From positions 65,551,635-65,615,634 of the forward strand of contig CM046451.1 of the NCBI GenBank assembly GCA_025506515.1: DNA of 64,000 nucleotides, written 5' to 3'. Made by a program: the position numbers and the translations under genes. The notes beneath the pieces are model-generated. The model was not told the DNA's origin, searched no databases, and was given only the letters and a program-made list of their open reading frames with translations. This document shows, one piece after another, positions 24,501 to 35,600 of the stretch (position 1 is its first letter; each line of letters opens with the position of its first letter). This DNA comes from Flaveria trinervia. Taxonomy: Eukaryota; Streptophyta; Magnoliopsida; Asterales; Asteraceae.

Positions 24501-26330
24501 TAGCTGATTTGTTGGCTATACTCCCGATTGTACATCCCTTATGACATTGTCTAGAGGATGATATACATTTAGTCGTGATCCGGGAGTGGTGGGAACAACT
24601 ACTTCCTTATCCAGATTTGGAATTTCTGATTCAGTATTTGTAACCGTTGGAGTGCGAGGTTTTGAAGTGTGAGAGGCATCAACATCTGATGCTCGAGTAC
24701 TTTCAGTAGCAGGAACGTGTTCCTCCTAATCCGCTAATTCAGTCTCTACTTCTTCATCATCAGAGGAGGAGTTGCTTACATCAAGTGCTCCCCCTAAATG
24801 ACTAGATGATTCACCTTGTGAACCTGATGTTGTCGAGTCTAGTGATGGTGTGTTTAAGACATCGTACATCATTTTTGTCGTTAACTCGTCATCAGGAAGG
24901 GAGAGAGGGGTGTTGAAGGAGTTAAAGAATCCATAATAGTCGAAGAAGAATGCATGTCCCTTTCCAGCAAGGGGGGAGTATCTCTGATCGTCAACGTTGC
25001 ATCACACTTCTACTTCACCCGTTGAGTTGTTATAAAGTCTCTTGTTCGGTATATTGTATCCTAGAAAAATCTGTTCTCTAGCGTACTCAGTGAACTTCCC
25101 TGACTGAGTTTTCTTCAGCTGCGTACGTGGTGCGCCAAATGGTTTGAGGTACTCCAGATTAGGTTTACATCACTGGAGCAACTCATAACACGATTTACCA
25201 TGATGTTTGACCACCAAGAATCGATTGGGGTGTAACATGCATTGGCAACTACGTCGTTCCAAAATTGGATGGGTAGTTTCGAGTCGGCTAGCATGGTTCT
25301 TGCTGTCTCTATCAAGCTCATGTTCTTTCATTCAGCAACCTGTTCATTTGTAGAGTGTAGGCATATGTGAACTAGTGTACAATTCCTTTCTCTTTGCAGA
25401 ATGCCACCATCCATTGGTTCTTTAACTCCATTCCATTGTCTGAGCGAATCTGTAGCACTTTCAGCTTGTATAGAGATTCCAATGTAGTCACCAGCTGTTT
25501 GAACGATTCAAATATCTCTGATTTGGATTTCAGAAACATTAGCCAAGAGAATCTTGAGTAGTCATCAGTGACTACATAACAACACCAATCACCAACGATG
25601 ATCTTGGTGCTCACAGGACCAAACAGATCCATGTGTGGAAGTTCGAGAGGCAATTCAATGGAATTTACTTTCTTTGCCTTATGAGACTTCTTGGTCTTTT
25701 TACCTTTCTTACACGCTACACAAAAATACGGATGTTGAAAATTCTTGACGTTTACTCCATTCACTAAAGCATTCTTGATTAGATGATTCATCTTGTGTGG
25801 ATTTATGTGTCCCAATCTTTAATGCCAGGAGATCGAGTCCCTCTCAATTACCTTTGACAAGAAGCATTGAACTTGATGATTGGTTGTGTAGGCTTTTGAT
25901 AGATCCAAGACATATAAGTCATTATATCTTGTAGCTGACATTAAGATTTAGTCCCCCGGGATAATGTAATCCTTCTTCAATACATAGCACTTCTTGTTAT
26001 CAAAACAACTTTGAATTCTTTGTAACATATCTAGGATACTGAAAGCAACTTGTTATTTTGTAGTTGTTAAACGTAGTTGATCTTATCAAACTTCACTTTC
26101 TGGTTTCCCACTTAGCCTTGAGCGGTGATGTATCCTCTTTTGTTTCCAGCAAATGATACATGTCCCCCTTTAATTTGTTTGACATTTGAAAGGAGAGACA
26201 TGTTCCCGGTCATGTGCCTAGACGCCCCACAATCAACAATCCAGGTGTTTGTGATAGCATTGTAATGGACACCCTACACATTCAGAGGAAATGATTAGTT
26301 TAGGTTTGGGACCCAAGCCTTAACTGGCTT
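24501..26330 (-). pseudogene. Element E pol: protease and integrase
   Basis: Protease: Trp-Ile-Val-Asp-Cys-Gly-Ala-Ser near 26243-26220, where the usual Ser of Asp-Ser-Gly is Cys. Pre-integrase zinc region: Leu-Gly-His near 25810 and Cys-x2-Cys near 25705. Integrase core: Val-Thr-Asp-Asp-Tyr-Ser near 25565, Arg-Ser-Asp-Asn-Gly near 25440, then a broken third block whose Glu lies close to 25335. Variable linker with stops at 24500-25000. Confidence 0.85.
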
Positions 26331-27233
26331 GGATGACCCAGAGGAATCACACATCATGAACTCAACCCACTGTCCATTTGAGGTTGAGGGCATATCATTC
26401 TTCTTCTTGTTCTCATTATCAGACACTGGACTTGACTTTTCCTTCCATAAGCCAGTTTTGTGTAAGGCTTGTTTGTGATAAACAGACGACTGGATTATGT
26501 TTGAACTTTAGGTTCATTAATTCTTTTTGGTAAAGTAATAAAACTCCTTTTCGAAGAACTTGGTTTAGTATCATAAAATTCAATTTTCTGTCTAGGGGTC
26601 TGATAATAAGGATAATTAGAAGAGATGTGTTCTTTCTTTCCACAAGTATAGCATGATCTCCCTTCTACATGTTGAGGTACTGTTTATGTGGGGTTGAGTA
26701 TGATACTAGGGTGACATGTGTCGGGTTGGATGCAGTCACTTCTTGTTTTGATGCATCACTTTTAGTAACAAAATTAATTTTTTTGATGTTTTAAATATCT
26801 TTAACCTTTAGTTTATTTGGACTTTGACGTCTAACATGTATTTGGTTAACTGGTTTAGCCATTTTGGGTTATGAAATAGACTTTGGTGACCCTGACTTTA
26901 GATTAACGTTTTCAAATTGTTCATCCAAATTAACAATAGGCATCTTGCCTTTTGATTTCAAAGTAGCCTCCTTCTGTTTAGTGATAGATTCCACCGGTTT
27001 ACCTGTGGAATCAGGGTCACTAACCAAAGGAGTGGACACCACATGATCCTTGATTGGGTTGTTATTTACAGGTCTACATTTTGTACTTAACAGGATCTCA
27101 TATGGTGGTGGAACTACTTTGTAAGCCAAACCTTCCCCATTATTTCGTTCTTTCACTAAGTGTTGAACTATGTGAGAACAACTAATCCAACTATGCTATT
27201 TTTGTTTTAAAAAGTTGACTTCGACTTCTAAAA
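26331..27233 (-). pseudogene. Element E gag, C-terminal part
   Basis: Open stretches at 27156-26869 and 26643-26419 on the minus strand encode Lys/Ser/Pro-rich protein (for example Val-Val-Pro-Pro-Pro-Tyr-Glu near 27120) of the kind between the gag coiled coil and protease in Sireviruses. It begins directly after a PBS-like site at 27247-27234. The N-terminal gag domains are missing here but present further right (27376-29291). Confidence 0.65.
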
Positions 27234-27375
27234 CTGCTCTCGTACCACTTGTTAGGACCATGTACGTATGGAGTACTAACTGATAATGCATGAAACCAGA
27301 TCAAATAGTGCGGAATCCTATTTGATTGGCGATCCAATCAGTGAGAACGCAATCCCGATCAATCTAACAATTAAA
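27234..27375 (-). repeat. LTR 3' end plus primer binding site embedded in gag
   Basis: 27250-27375 is a direct repeat of 16486-16611, the downstream (R/U5) end of the E LTR, with about ten mismatches by eye. On the minus strand it ends ...CCTAACA, then AG, then TGGTACGAGAGCAG (27247-27234), which matches the canonical TGGTATCAGAGCAG at 12 of 14 bases. The rest of the LTR (TATA box and U3) is absent. It is either a truncated 5' LTR of E or an inserted fragment inside one gag gene. Confidence 0.75.
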
Positions 27376-29291
27376 GAAACCTTAAGAACGAGTAGCACAA
27401 GATCGACGAGAACTATGAACTTGGAACATGCTTCCTGGACGTTCTGGACAGCTAGGGTACGAGTATGTGTCGAAATTCTTCAAGTTTATCGAATTCGTTG
27501 TTTTCTTTTTCCAAAGTATTTAAATAGAACTTTATATCATTAATTTGATTAAAGGCAACAACCTCGGTTTCCCTTACTTGTTAACTTAAAAGTCTATTTT
27601 TTCTTTATAATTGCACTCATTTTGTTTCAGAATATGATTAGCTTCTGTGCATAGTTTAAGTCATTTACTAAGCTATCATTATGGTCTAATAACCTAGCAA
27701 ATTTTAAATATGTGCTTTCTCCAAATTTTTTACATTCAACACAAGCATGATTTGCAAAGAGTTGGTCTTTTGTACTAACTGTGAAGACTCGGTTGAATCA
27801 ACCATCAATGAAGAGTTTGACTCTTCGGATGCTGGAGATTGTGAACATGTCGTTCTGAGTTCTTCTTCAATAAGGTGATTGACCACATTCACAGCTTCTT
27901 CATTATCTGACATTACTTGTTCAACTATGATTTCACCTTCACTCGCCGAACCATCATCCAATCCCTCGACACATGCAATATTTAATTCACTCGGAGACAC
28001 AAAGCTGAAGGTCCAATCCTGTCCTTCGTCACCTTGAGCGATCAAGGCCTTTGTCTCTTTGCTTGACGAGGTAGATCCACTCCTATCTTTGTCTTGACGG
28101 TTGAAGGTTGAGAACGTATCCCGTTACCTGTTTTCTTGGGCTTTACACATTCACGTTGAAATGCATCTTTTCTCCACAATTAAAGCAGGTAACTTTGGTT
28201 TCGTTGAAACCAAAGGTTGTGACTTTTATGGCTACCAATTCTGTCCATTTTTTTTCACAAACTTTTTCGCCCTTCTGACAGCACTAGCCAAAGCCCAGAT
28301 TATATCCATTCTCTCTAGTTCATTCTCCTCCACCTACTCATAATCTTCATCTGCAAGATGGCAATTTCTGATCTGCCCTGCAACTAGACCATCATAGGAA
28401 TGAACAGCAGCTGCTAGGGGATCCATGTGCTCCTTTGCTATTCCACCATGATATTACCGAGATATTTGGTCTTTAAGTTTGTAGTGTCGGCTTCTGGCAC
28501 TTTATATTGGGTAGTGGATGACCCTGACATTTCTGGTCCTGAAGCGGTGGTTTGGGAAGGAGTGGGAGATGAGTTATAGAGTGAAGGTTTATGCTCATAG
28601 GATCCTTTCTGTGAGCTGTATTTCATCCTCAGTTCCTCCTCCCTCAATTTCAGGATGAAGTCATTTATGCCTAACTTTGCAAGTATATTGTTCTATCACA
28701 AGTTAGACACAAACGAGTCCTATTTCTTCGGCAAACCATCGGCAAAGCTTGACATTTTATCTTCCATAGACGTTGTAACCCCATGATTGTAAAGCTCACT
28801 CATCAGAAGGTAGAATCTGTCAATAATATCGTCAAAGCTTTCTTTCCCTATTGAAGAGAAATTATCAAACTCCTTTCTGAGGGCCATTATCGCATTTCCA
28901 TTGTATCTTTTCTCCGAAGCCTCCCATAACTTTTTCGCCTGTTTTTTCTCAGATAACTGATGAAATATATCTTTTGGTATCGATTGAGTCAACAGGGCAT
29001 ACACCTGCTTTTCTGCATTGTACTTAGCTTTCTGACTGTCAGTCATACCTTCCAACATTAACTTAACACCATCAGCCCTGACTGGCCTTCTATACCTCTC
29101 TCAATTGATTCACAAAGATTGAGATCAACTCCGTTTAAATAGATCTCGAACATTTGTTTCCATTGTGGGTAATCATCTAACGTTATAAGTTTAGGTGGTT
29201 TATTATGATTCTCAAATTCATTTTCTAGAAGCATAAGGTTCTAGATGCGAGGGTCCCTTTTGGCAGTAAACACAGAGTACTGATCTTCCAT
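27376..29291 (-). pseudogene. Sirevirus-type gag, N-terminal part (element E or a sister copy)
   Basis: Minus-strand ATG at 29291, with a TAG after 16 codons. 29240-28720 encodes a UBN2-type gag core (Asp-Asp-Tyr-Pro-Gln-Trp, then Lys-Leu-Trp-Glu near 28925 and Phe-Ala-Asp-Gly-Leu-Pro near 28735). A zinc knuckle Cys-x2-Cys-x4-His-x4-Cys lies near 28205-28160 with a one-base deletion before the last Cys. An acidic region and coiled coil follow (28045-27480). The coil stops short of the LTR fragment at 27375 and its continuation appears at about 27230, which favours a single gag split by the fragment. Confidence 0.75.
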
Positions 29292-29477
29292 CTCTTTAAA
29301 CATTGAACTATTGAACATTAAAACTGTGTGAATGGATAGATGCGAATGAGTCAATCGTGCGATTGGACCAATGCGGATGAGTCAATCGTGTGATTGAACG
29401 AATGCGGATAACTCAATCGTGCGATTGGACAAATACGGATAAGTCAATGCGGATGACTCAGTCGTGCGAATGAAAGG
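29292..29477 (-). repeat. Leader of the E-type gag with palindromic repeats
   Basis: Non-coding, with CAATCGTGCGATTG perfect at 29352 and 29413 and variants between (unit of about 30 bases including AATGCGGAT). The stretch is cut at 29477 by insertion of element 2m. Confidence 0.75.
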
Positions 29478-30434
29478 TGTAGGGTTTGCAAGAACATAAA
29501 ACAAAGTTTAACCCATTAAACTTACTGAAAACGCAGCGGAATTTCAACATATTATTTACTTACTTATAAGCTGAAAATATGTTCATTAGGTGACCATTTC
29601 AATGTATAAAGCAAACCCAAAACAAAGGATATTAAATATGTGAATGAACAAGCTAAGAACATATGTTAAAACAACATAAAATCACAGCTACATGAAGCTG
29701 TGATTAACTACCTTTCTGCTGCTGAAAAGTCAACTAAGGTAGAGAGATAAGTTGCTAAAACTTCGGCCAAGGCTCCAAGGAAGGATCCCTCAAGCTAGTA
29801 TACCCCAAGCACTATCACAAAACACCTTAGATGCTAGGATTGAACACAAAACGAAGAGAAACTCTTCTGGAATAACTTTCAGCCGAGTTCTATCTATCAA
29901 GAACAAGAAAACCCTTTTTTTTGTTCTATTGCATGTGTGAGAGAGAAAGAAGAGATTGAGTGAATGTGTGTCTCAAGAGTGTATATTTTCAAGGATATCA
30001 ACAATACCAAGAGAAAGACCCCCTCCAAGGGCGGCCGAATCTCACTTTTAAAATGGTGTTTCCCCCCATAAAAGTTAAATGACTTATTAACACATCAATA
30101 AGTCATTTCCTTTTAAAAGTTTTTCATCCAATAAACGTTTTATTAGAATAACACATACACATTCACTAGTTATTTGATGTTATTTAAATAAATTAAATAA
30201 CATTACAAACAATATCTATAAACAAAATATCCATATAAATTGTTCAATCTCATATGCAACTTATTTAGAAAACCCATTTTCTAAATTTGGTGTTATTATT
30301 TAATTGCATGATCATATCATCAATTAAATAATTGTCGGTGATTGCAAAGCTTGTTATTGGGTATAACCCGACTTGGATCATGATATACTAACCGCATCAA
30401 TGTTCTATGTGTCTTGGGCATATAGAATCTAATA
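29478..30434 (-). repeat. Element 2m 3' LTR (957 bp)
   Basis: On the minus strand it starts TATTAGATTC (the first TG mutated to TA; 2p has TGTAGGATTC) and ends AAACCCTACA. It has GCAGCGGAAT at 29533-29542 near the U5 end and TTCGGCCGCCC near 30030. It is closer to the 2p LTRs than to the 5' LTR at 63535. The open frame at 29752-29940 is not a gene. Confidence 0.82.
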
Positions 30435-31206
30435 ATCTCCCACTTGCCCAAAACCCATAGAAGATTGATGCAAGCAGTAAGTACCGCCTAACAACGGTTT
30501 ACTACCCTTAATACGCATGACTTATAGCCATTCAATAACATCATCTTATTCAAGTATCCTACTTGAAATGATTTAGGTGAATCAATCATCTATCCTTTTG
30601 TTACAGATGTCATGTTAAATCCAAGAACATAGAGTGATCATTCCTTGTTGATTTAACTTATCAGGCCTTAGACATCTAACTCTCAACTAATAAGAAGAAC
30701 AAATTCCATCTTGACCACATATGTTTCTCACAAACACCTCGTGTCATACCAGAACATATCCTTATGTGCTGTCCACTATTTCAGGACAGTGAAGAATTAG
30801 TTCAAGGTATAATACTTGGTGAATATCAAAACCCAATATGTATCTCAGGTCGGAGGATACCAAATGATATTCGCCTTTACTCAAAATTACTTATGATCAT
30901 CAATAAGATTCCATGTAGTAAGTTTGAGTTACGGGTTAGTCCAATATTTGTATCCCACAAATATCTATGAACCTTGGTAGCAACCCATTGCTCTATATTC
31001 ATCCTTATGAATATCAACCAATCCAAGTTCATAATAATCTTACCCTCACACTTGTTCCCACAAGTATGAACGACTACGGACATTTAGAGCAAACAGTTTA
31101 CTCATGGATTAAACATGCAAAATTGGAACATTAATTGAAACATTATAACCAAATAATTTTATTCAAATAATAGAGAGTTCCACATATCCAAATACAAAAT
31201 TACAGA
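30435..31206 (-). other. Element 2m 3' non-coding tail and polypurine tract
   Basis: About 770 bases between the RNase H stop and the LTR, without a coding frame. By eye it is about 90% or more identical to 61471-62247 of 2p, and recognisable at 10231-10994 in D. Minus-strand GGGCAAGTGGGAGAT at 30435-30449 is the PPT. Confidence 0.8.
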
Positions 31207-33058
31207 TCAAATCCAATCACTAGAAGATCGAAGTCCCATGGCACAAGTATGCCCTTCGTGCTTTGCCTTTTCAAGGAGCTTCGTGAGAGGATCCGCAATG
31301 TTCTGATCCATGTGAACTTTGCGAATACATATCTTTCCTTTTTCAACTTCATCTCGTATGTAGTTGAATCTCCGCTCAATGTGCCTAGTCTTTTGGTGAG
31401 CATGAGATTCCTTGATTTGAGCAATTGCACCCTCGTTGTCACAAAAGATATCTAGGGGGTCCTGAATGGAATGGACAACCCCTAAATCGGCAATGAATTT
31501 CTTTAACCATGCAGCTTCTTGAGCTGCCATGTGGCGGCGATGTATTCTGATTCTGTAGTTGATAGAGCCATCACATCCTGTTTGGAGCTTTTCCAAGAGA
31601 CCGCTCCTCCATTCAGAATGAAAATATATCCCGATTGTGACCGAGAATCATCACGATCGGTTTGGAAACTCGCATCCGTGTAACCTTTTACAACGAGTTC
31701 CTCATCACCAGGTCCATAGATTAGGAACATATCTTTGGTCCTCCTTAGGTACCTAAGTATGTTCTAAACAGCCATCCAATGAGTGCTTCCAGGATTTTGT
31801 TGGTATCGGCTTGTCATGCTCAAGGCTCATGACACTTCCGGTCTAGTGCATATCATTGCATATACGATGGATCCTATAGAAGACGCATACGGGATTCCTT
31901 TCATTTTTTCTTGCTCATCCTTTGAGCTTGGACATTAAGTCTTACTCAATATCGATCCTCTTTGAATAGGTATGGTACCTTTCTTAGAGTTTTCCATCTT
32001 GAACCTTTTCAAGATCTTATCAATATATGCACTTTGATTCAAACCTATCAACCGCCTTGTTCTTTCCCTATAGATCTTTATTCCTAAACTATAGGCGGCT
32101 TCACCAGGATCCTTAATAGAGAAACAACTTCCAAGCCAGTTTTTACACGGTTGGAATGTCATTTCCAAATAGTAGGATGTCATCGACATACAATACTAGG
32201 AAAGTGGTGATGCCCCAATTAGCTTTCTTATATACACATGCTTCATCAGCGTTTTTGATAAATCCAAATTTTATTATTTCTTCATCAAAACAGTGATTCC
32301 AACTTCATGATGCTTGCTTCAATACATAGATTAATTTCCTTAACTTGCATACTTTGTTAGGATGTTTTGAGTTGACAAAACCTTCAGGCTGAACCATATA
32401 GACATCTTCCTCAAAATATCCATTTAGAAAAGCGGTTTTGACATCCATTTGCCAAAACTCATAATCATAATGAGTAGCTATGGCAAATCATATCCTAATA
32501 GACAAAAGGTCTCATCATAATCAACCCTTGAGTTTCAGTGAAACCTTTTGCTACAAGTCTAGCTTTATAAGTATCCAAGTTTCCATGCATATCGGTTTTC
32601 TTCTTGAAAACGCACTTGCTTCCAACTATCTTGGAGTTAAGAGGTGGTTCAACCAAGTCCCACACTTGATTGTCATACATGGATTGCATCTCAACCTTCA
32701 TGGCTTCAAGCCATTTGTCACAATCCAAATTAGGCATTGCATCGTGATAGGTGGTTGGTTCATCAGAATCTACCACATAGCTTCCAACTATGAATAATCC
32801 ATATCTTTCAGGTGGATTACTAATTCTAGTAGATATGGGAATGTTCTGTGTACTTTGATCAACCACTTGATCATTCTCAACATCCTCGTGTTGAGTGCTA
32901 GTATTAACCAAACGTGTATCATTTTGTGGTTCTTGATCCTCCTCAAGATCCACAGTTCTAGTACTAGTTTCTTCCGTAAGGAACTTAGCTTCTAAGAACT
33001 CAGCCTTCTTGGCAACAAACTCCTTTTGTTCCAATGGATTATAGAAATAATATCCCAT
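31207..33058 (-). pseudogene. Element 2m pol: RT and RNase H
   Basis: Minus-strand frames encode the integrase C-terminal Gly-Tyr-Tyr-Phe-Tyr block (33050), RT from Lys-Trp-Leu-Glu-Ala-Met (32725), a Lys-Lys-Thr-Asp block (32600), Tyr-Val-Asp-Asp at 32190-32179, and RNase H with Gly-Tyr-Thr-Asp-Ala-Ser (31690), Cys-Asp-Asn-Glu-Gly-Ala (31435) and His-Gln-Lys-Thr-Arg-His (31395). Single-base frame changes occur near 32510, 32190-32120, 31940, 31740 and 31535. Protein blocks are about 95% like 2p. In the family RT and RNase H convert genomic RNA to cDNA in the particle. Confidence 0.9.
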
Positions 33059-34467
33059 AGAATCTCTAGGATATCCAATGAAGATACACTTAATGGAACG
33101 GCTTTCTAGCTTGTTTCAGGTGGGAGTCTTAACCTAAACCTCACAACCCCATACCTTTAAATATGACAGTGATCGAACTCTTCCGTGCCATATTTCAAAT
33201 GGTGTCGTTTCCACTTTCTTGGTTAGGGCCATATTCAAAATATGGGCCGTAGAGAGCAAAGCGTAACCCCAAAATGATAGAGGTAGTGAGCTTCTAGCCA
33301 TCATAGATCGAAGCATATCTAATAGAATTTGATTTCTTCTCTCGGACACACCATTATGTTGTGGCGTTCCAAGTGGAGATAGTTGTGAGACAATACCACA
33401 ACTTCTAAGATGATCTCTAAAAGCATCACTAAGGTATTCACCTCCTCTATCGGTGCGGAGAATTTTTTTTTCTTATTGAGTTGATTTTCTACTTCATTTT
33501 GGAAGATTTTAAACATTTCAAAAGCTTCATCTTTGTGTCTTAACAAGTACACATAACCATATGGACTATAGTCGTCGATAATGGTAATGAAGTATCTTTT
33601 ATGGTACATGGTCAATGGTTTAAAAGGACCACATACATCCGAATGTATGATGCCTACTAAATCTTTTACACTTTTGGATTTGCCACTAAACGATGCCTTA
33701 GTCATTTACCTTGTAAACAAGATTCACATACATTAAATGAATCATCTTCATTTGCTTTTAAAAGACCGTTCTTTTGAAGTGTTTGTATGTGCTTCTTGTT
33801 TATTTTACCAAGACGGCAATGCCAAAGATAGGTATCACTCAAATCCAATTTGAGTTTCTTAGTGGTGGTTTGGTACAATGAGCTATCATATAATGTGTTT
33901 TGATGAACCAATTCATAAATACCATTAACAGGATTATCTTTAAAATAAAATGCGCCATTTAAAGAAACATGAATTCATTCTCAATAAATGACAAAACATA
34001 ACAATATTGTCTTAATTGGGCAAAAGAAATAATGTTCCTAGTCAAACTAGGAGCATAAAAATGTTGTTCAAAATTGTTTCCAAACCATTTGAAAGCTTCA
34101 GATGTTGTCCCCTCGGCCTTCAACTTGAACCTTTGCCCCATTCCCCATGTAGAGGCTTACATCCCCTTTCTTGAAGTCCTTACTTCTTTTGAACTGCTGC
34201 AAGAAGTTGCAAATATGAGTTCCGCATCCGGTATCCAATACCCATTTGTTAGAGGATATTAAATTTAGATCAATATGAATCATGAAAATTGTACCTGAGG
34301 TTTGCCCACATCCCTCTTTGCTTGCAACTTTTTGAGATGGACTAGGCAATTTCTTGCCCAATGTCAAATCTCCCCACACTTAAAGCTGGTCATTTGAAGC
34401 AACCTTTTGCTTCTTCTCTGCCGGTTTTGGTGTGGCGCTCTTAGAGCACTTCCCTTTCCTTTCCCTA
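33059..34467 (-). pseudogene. Element 2m pol: integrase, protease and gag zinc knuckle
   Basis: Right to left: zinc knuckle remnant (Lys-Cys-Gly-Glu-Ile near 34400, frame disturbed), protease Val-Leu-Asp-Thr-Gly-Cys-Gly at about 34245, pre-integrase Trp-His-Cys-Arg-Leu-Gly (33820) and Cys-Glu-Ser-Cys (33725), integrase Ile-Asp-Asp-Tyr-Ser (33575). A long A-run on the minus strand (33467-33475) destroys the frame at the second Asp block. The third block Val-Ser-Glu-Arg-Arg-Asn lies at 33345. The segment ends at 34467, where M is inserted; gag continues at 46932. Confidence 0.88.
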
Positions 34468-34472
34468 AAGTG
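34468..34472. repeat. Left TSD of element M (AAGTG)
   Basis: AAGTG directly before the LTR start TGTTGG, repeated at 46927-46931 after the LTR end. One copy belongs to the interrupted 2m gag. Confidence 0.93.
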
Positions 34473-35365
34473 TGTTGGACCAAAAGAACCAATGAGCCAA
34501 GATCAGAAAACCTCTAAGTCCCACACGGTATCACAACAACTGCTGAAAGCCTCATCAGTAGTTTGACAAGTGCTGAAGACTTCAACAGCTGAAGATCAAG
34601 TGCTGAAGACCTTAACAACTGCTGAAACCAAAGTGCTGAAGTACAACAGCTGAAGAACACAAGTGCTGAAGCTGAAAGACCAAAGTACTGAAGTACAACA
34701 GCTGAAGAGTTCACAAGTACTGAAGATCAACAACTGATGTACAAAGTCTGAAGACAAAGACTGAAGACATCAGCTGATGATATCTACTGAAGTCATCAGC
34801 TGATGAAACGCCTGAAGGTCAAAGTCTGAAGATCAAGTACTGAAGCCTCAGTAGTTTGTCACAACTGCTGAAGAGTACTTCTTCAGTAGTTGTGATATCA
34901 GTAGTTTTATTTTCTTTGTTTCAGTAGTTGTAAAACGACTGAAGAGCTTGTTCTTCAGTCGTTGTAGTTTCAGTAGTTTTATATTTTGTACTTAACTTGC
35001 TGATATGTTCTCAGTAGTTGTGAACATTTCAGTAGTTTGTTAAGAATTAGTTATTTCTGTATTGGATCTGCCAGTTGTCACTTTCCGTGATAACAGCAGT
35101 GACTGTTGCACTCTATATAAGGAGTGACAACCCATTGTAATCGTGGTGCGATATGAGCAATTGAATGGAATGATTGATTGATTGATTAGAAATATTCTAC
35201 ATCTATAAACATTCCTAGAAATCAGAAATTCATATTCTCTCCCTATAACCGTATGCGATCTTAACGCTTACTATATTGTTTGCTTGCTACAATTTGTCTA
35301 ATTCGTGTGTGTATTCCGCTGCTTTATATTCTGATACGTCAAACTTGTGATCACTGATCCTGTCA
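34473..35365 (+). repeat. Element M 5' LTR (893 bp)
   Basis: Starts TGTTGGACC, ends CCTGTCA. The U3 (34540-35060) is dense in short motifs: CTGCTGAAG, CAGCTGAAG, AAGTCTGAAG, CAGTAGTT. TATATAA lies at 35114-35120 within CACTC...GAGTG, and ATTCCGCTGC at 35313-35322 near the end. Confidence 0.95.
35114..35120 (+). promoter_or_regulatory. TATA box of element M promoter
   Basis: TATATAA between CACTC and GAGTG, preceded by the repeat-rich U3. It is identical in the 3' LTR (46679-46685). Probable core promoter for the genomic RNA. Confidence 0.7.
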
Positions 35366-35367
35366 AA

Positions 35368-35380
35368 TGGTATCAGAGCA
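35368..35380 (+). other. Element M primer binding site
   Basis: TGGTATCAGAGCA two bases after the LTR. It is complementary to the 3' end of plant initiator tRNA-Met and primes minus-strand cDNA. Confidence 0.93.
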
Positions 35381-35600
35381 GGTTAATCATTGATCGATCT
35401 AATAATTGATCATTGAAACTGCTATTCAAGATCCAAGTTTGATTGAATTAGCTTTTGTTTTTGCAAGAAACGGTTATAGAGATTGAATTTTTCTGTATTT
35501 CTGCTCATTCATCCTGAGATCTTATTCTTGGTTCTCATTGAGTTTGTTGTGGTTTGTCTAAAACTTTTAAAACTTGAACTAAACTGTTTTTGAACTGAAA

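Larger units (their letters stand above)
16486..27375 (-). mobile_element. Element E: old Sirevirus-like copia element
   Basis: On the minus strand, from right to left: truncated 5' LTR end and PBS (27375-27234), gag C-terminus, protease, integrase, RT, RNase H, 2.7-kb spacer, 3' ORF, PPT, 3' LTR (16486-17086). Stops and frameshifts are dense in every domain, so it is much older than M or 2p. Gag N-terminal sequence of matching type lies beyond the LTR fragment at 27376-29291, so E may extend to 29477 with the LTR/PBS fragment as an insertion. Confidence 0.85.

Noticed and set aside
16486..27375. E as a simple element with two complete LTRs
   Set aside because: The right copy has only the last 126 bases of the LTR, and gag sequence continues beyond it.
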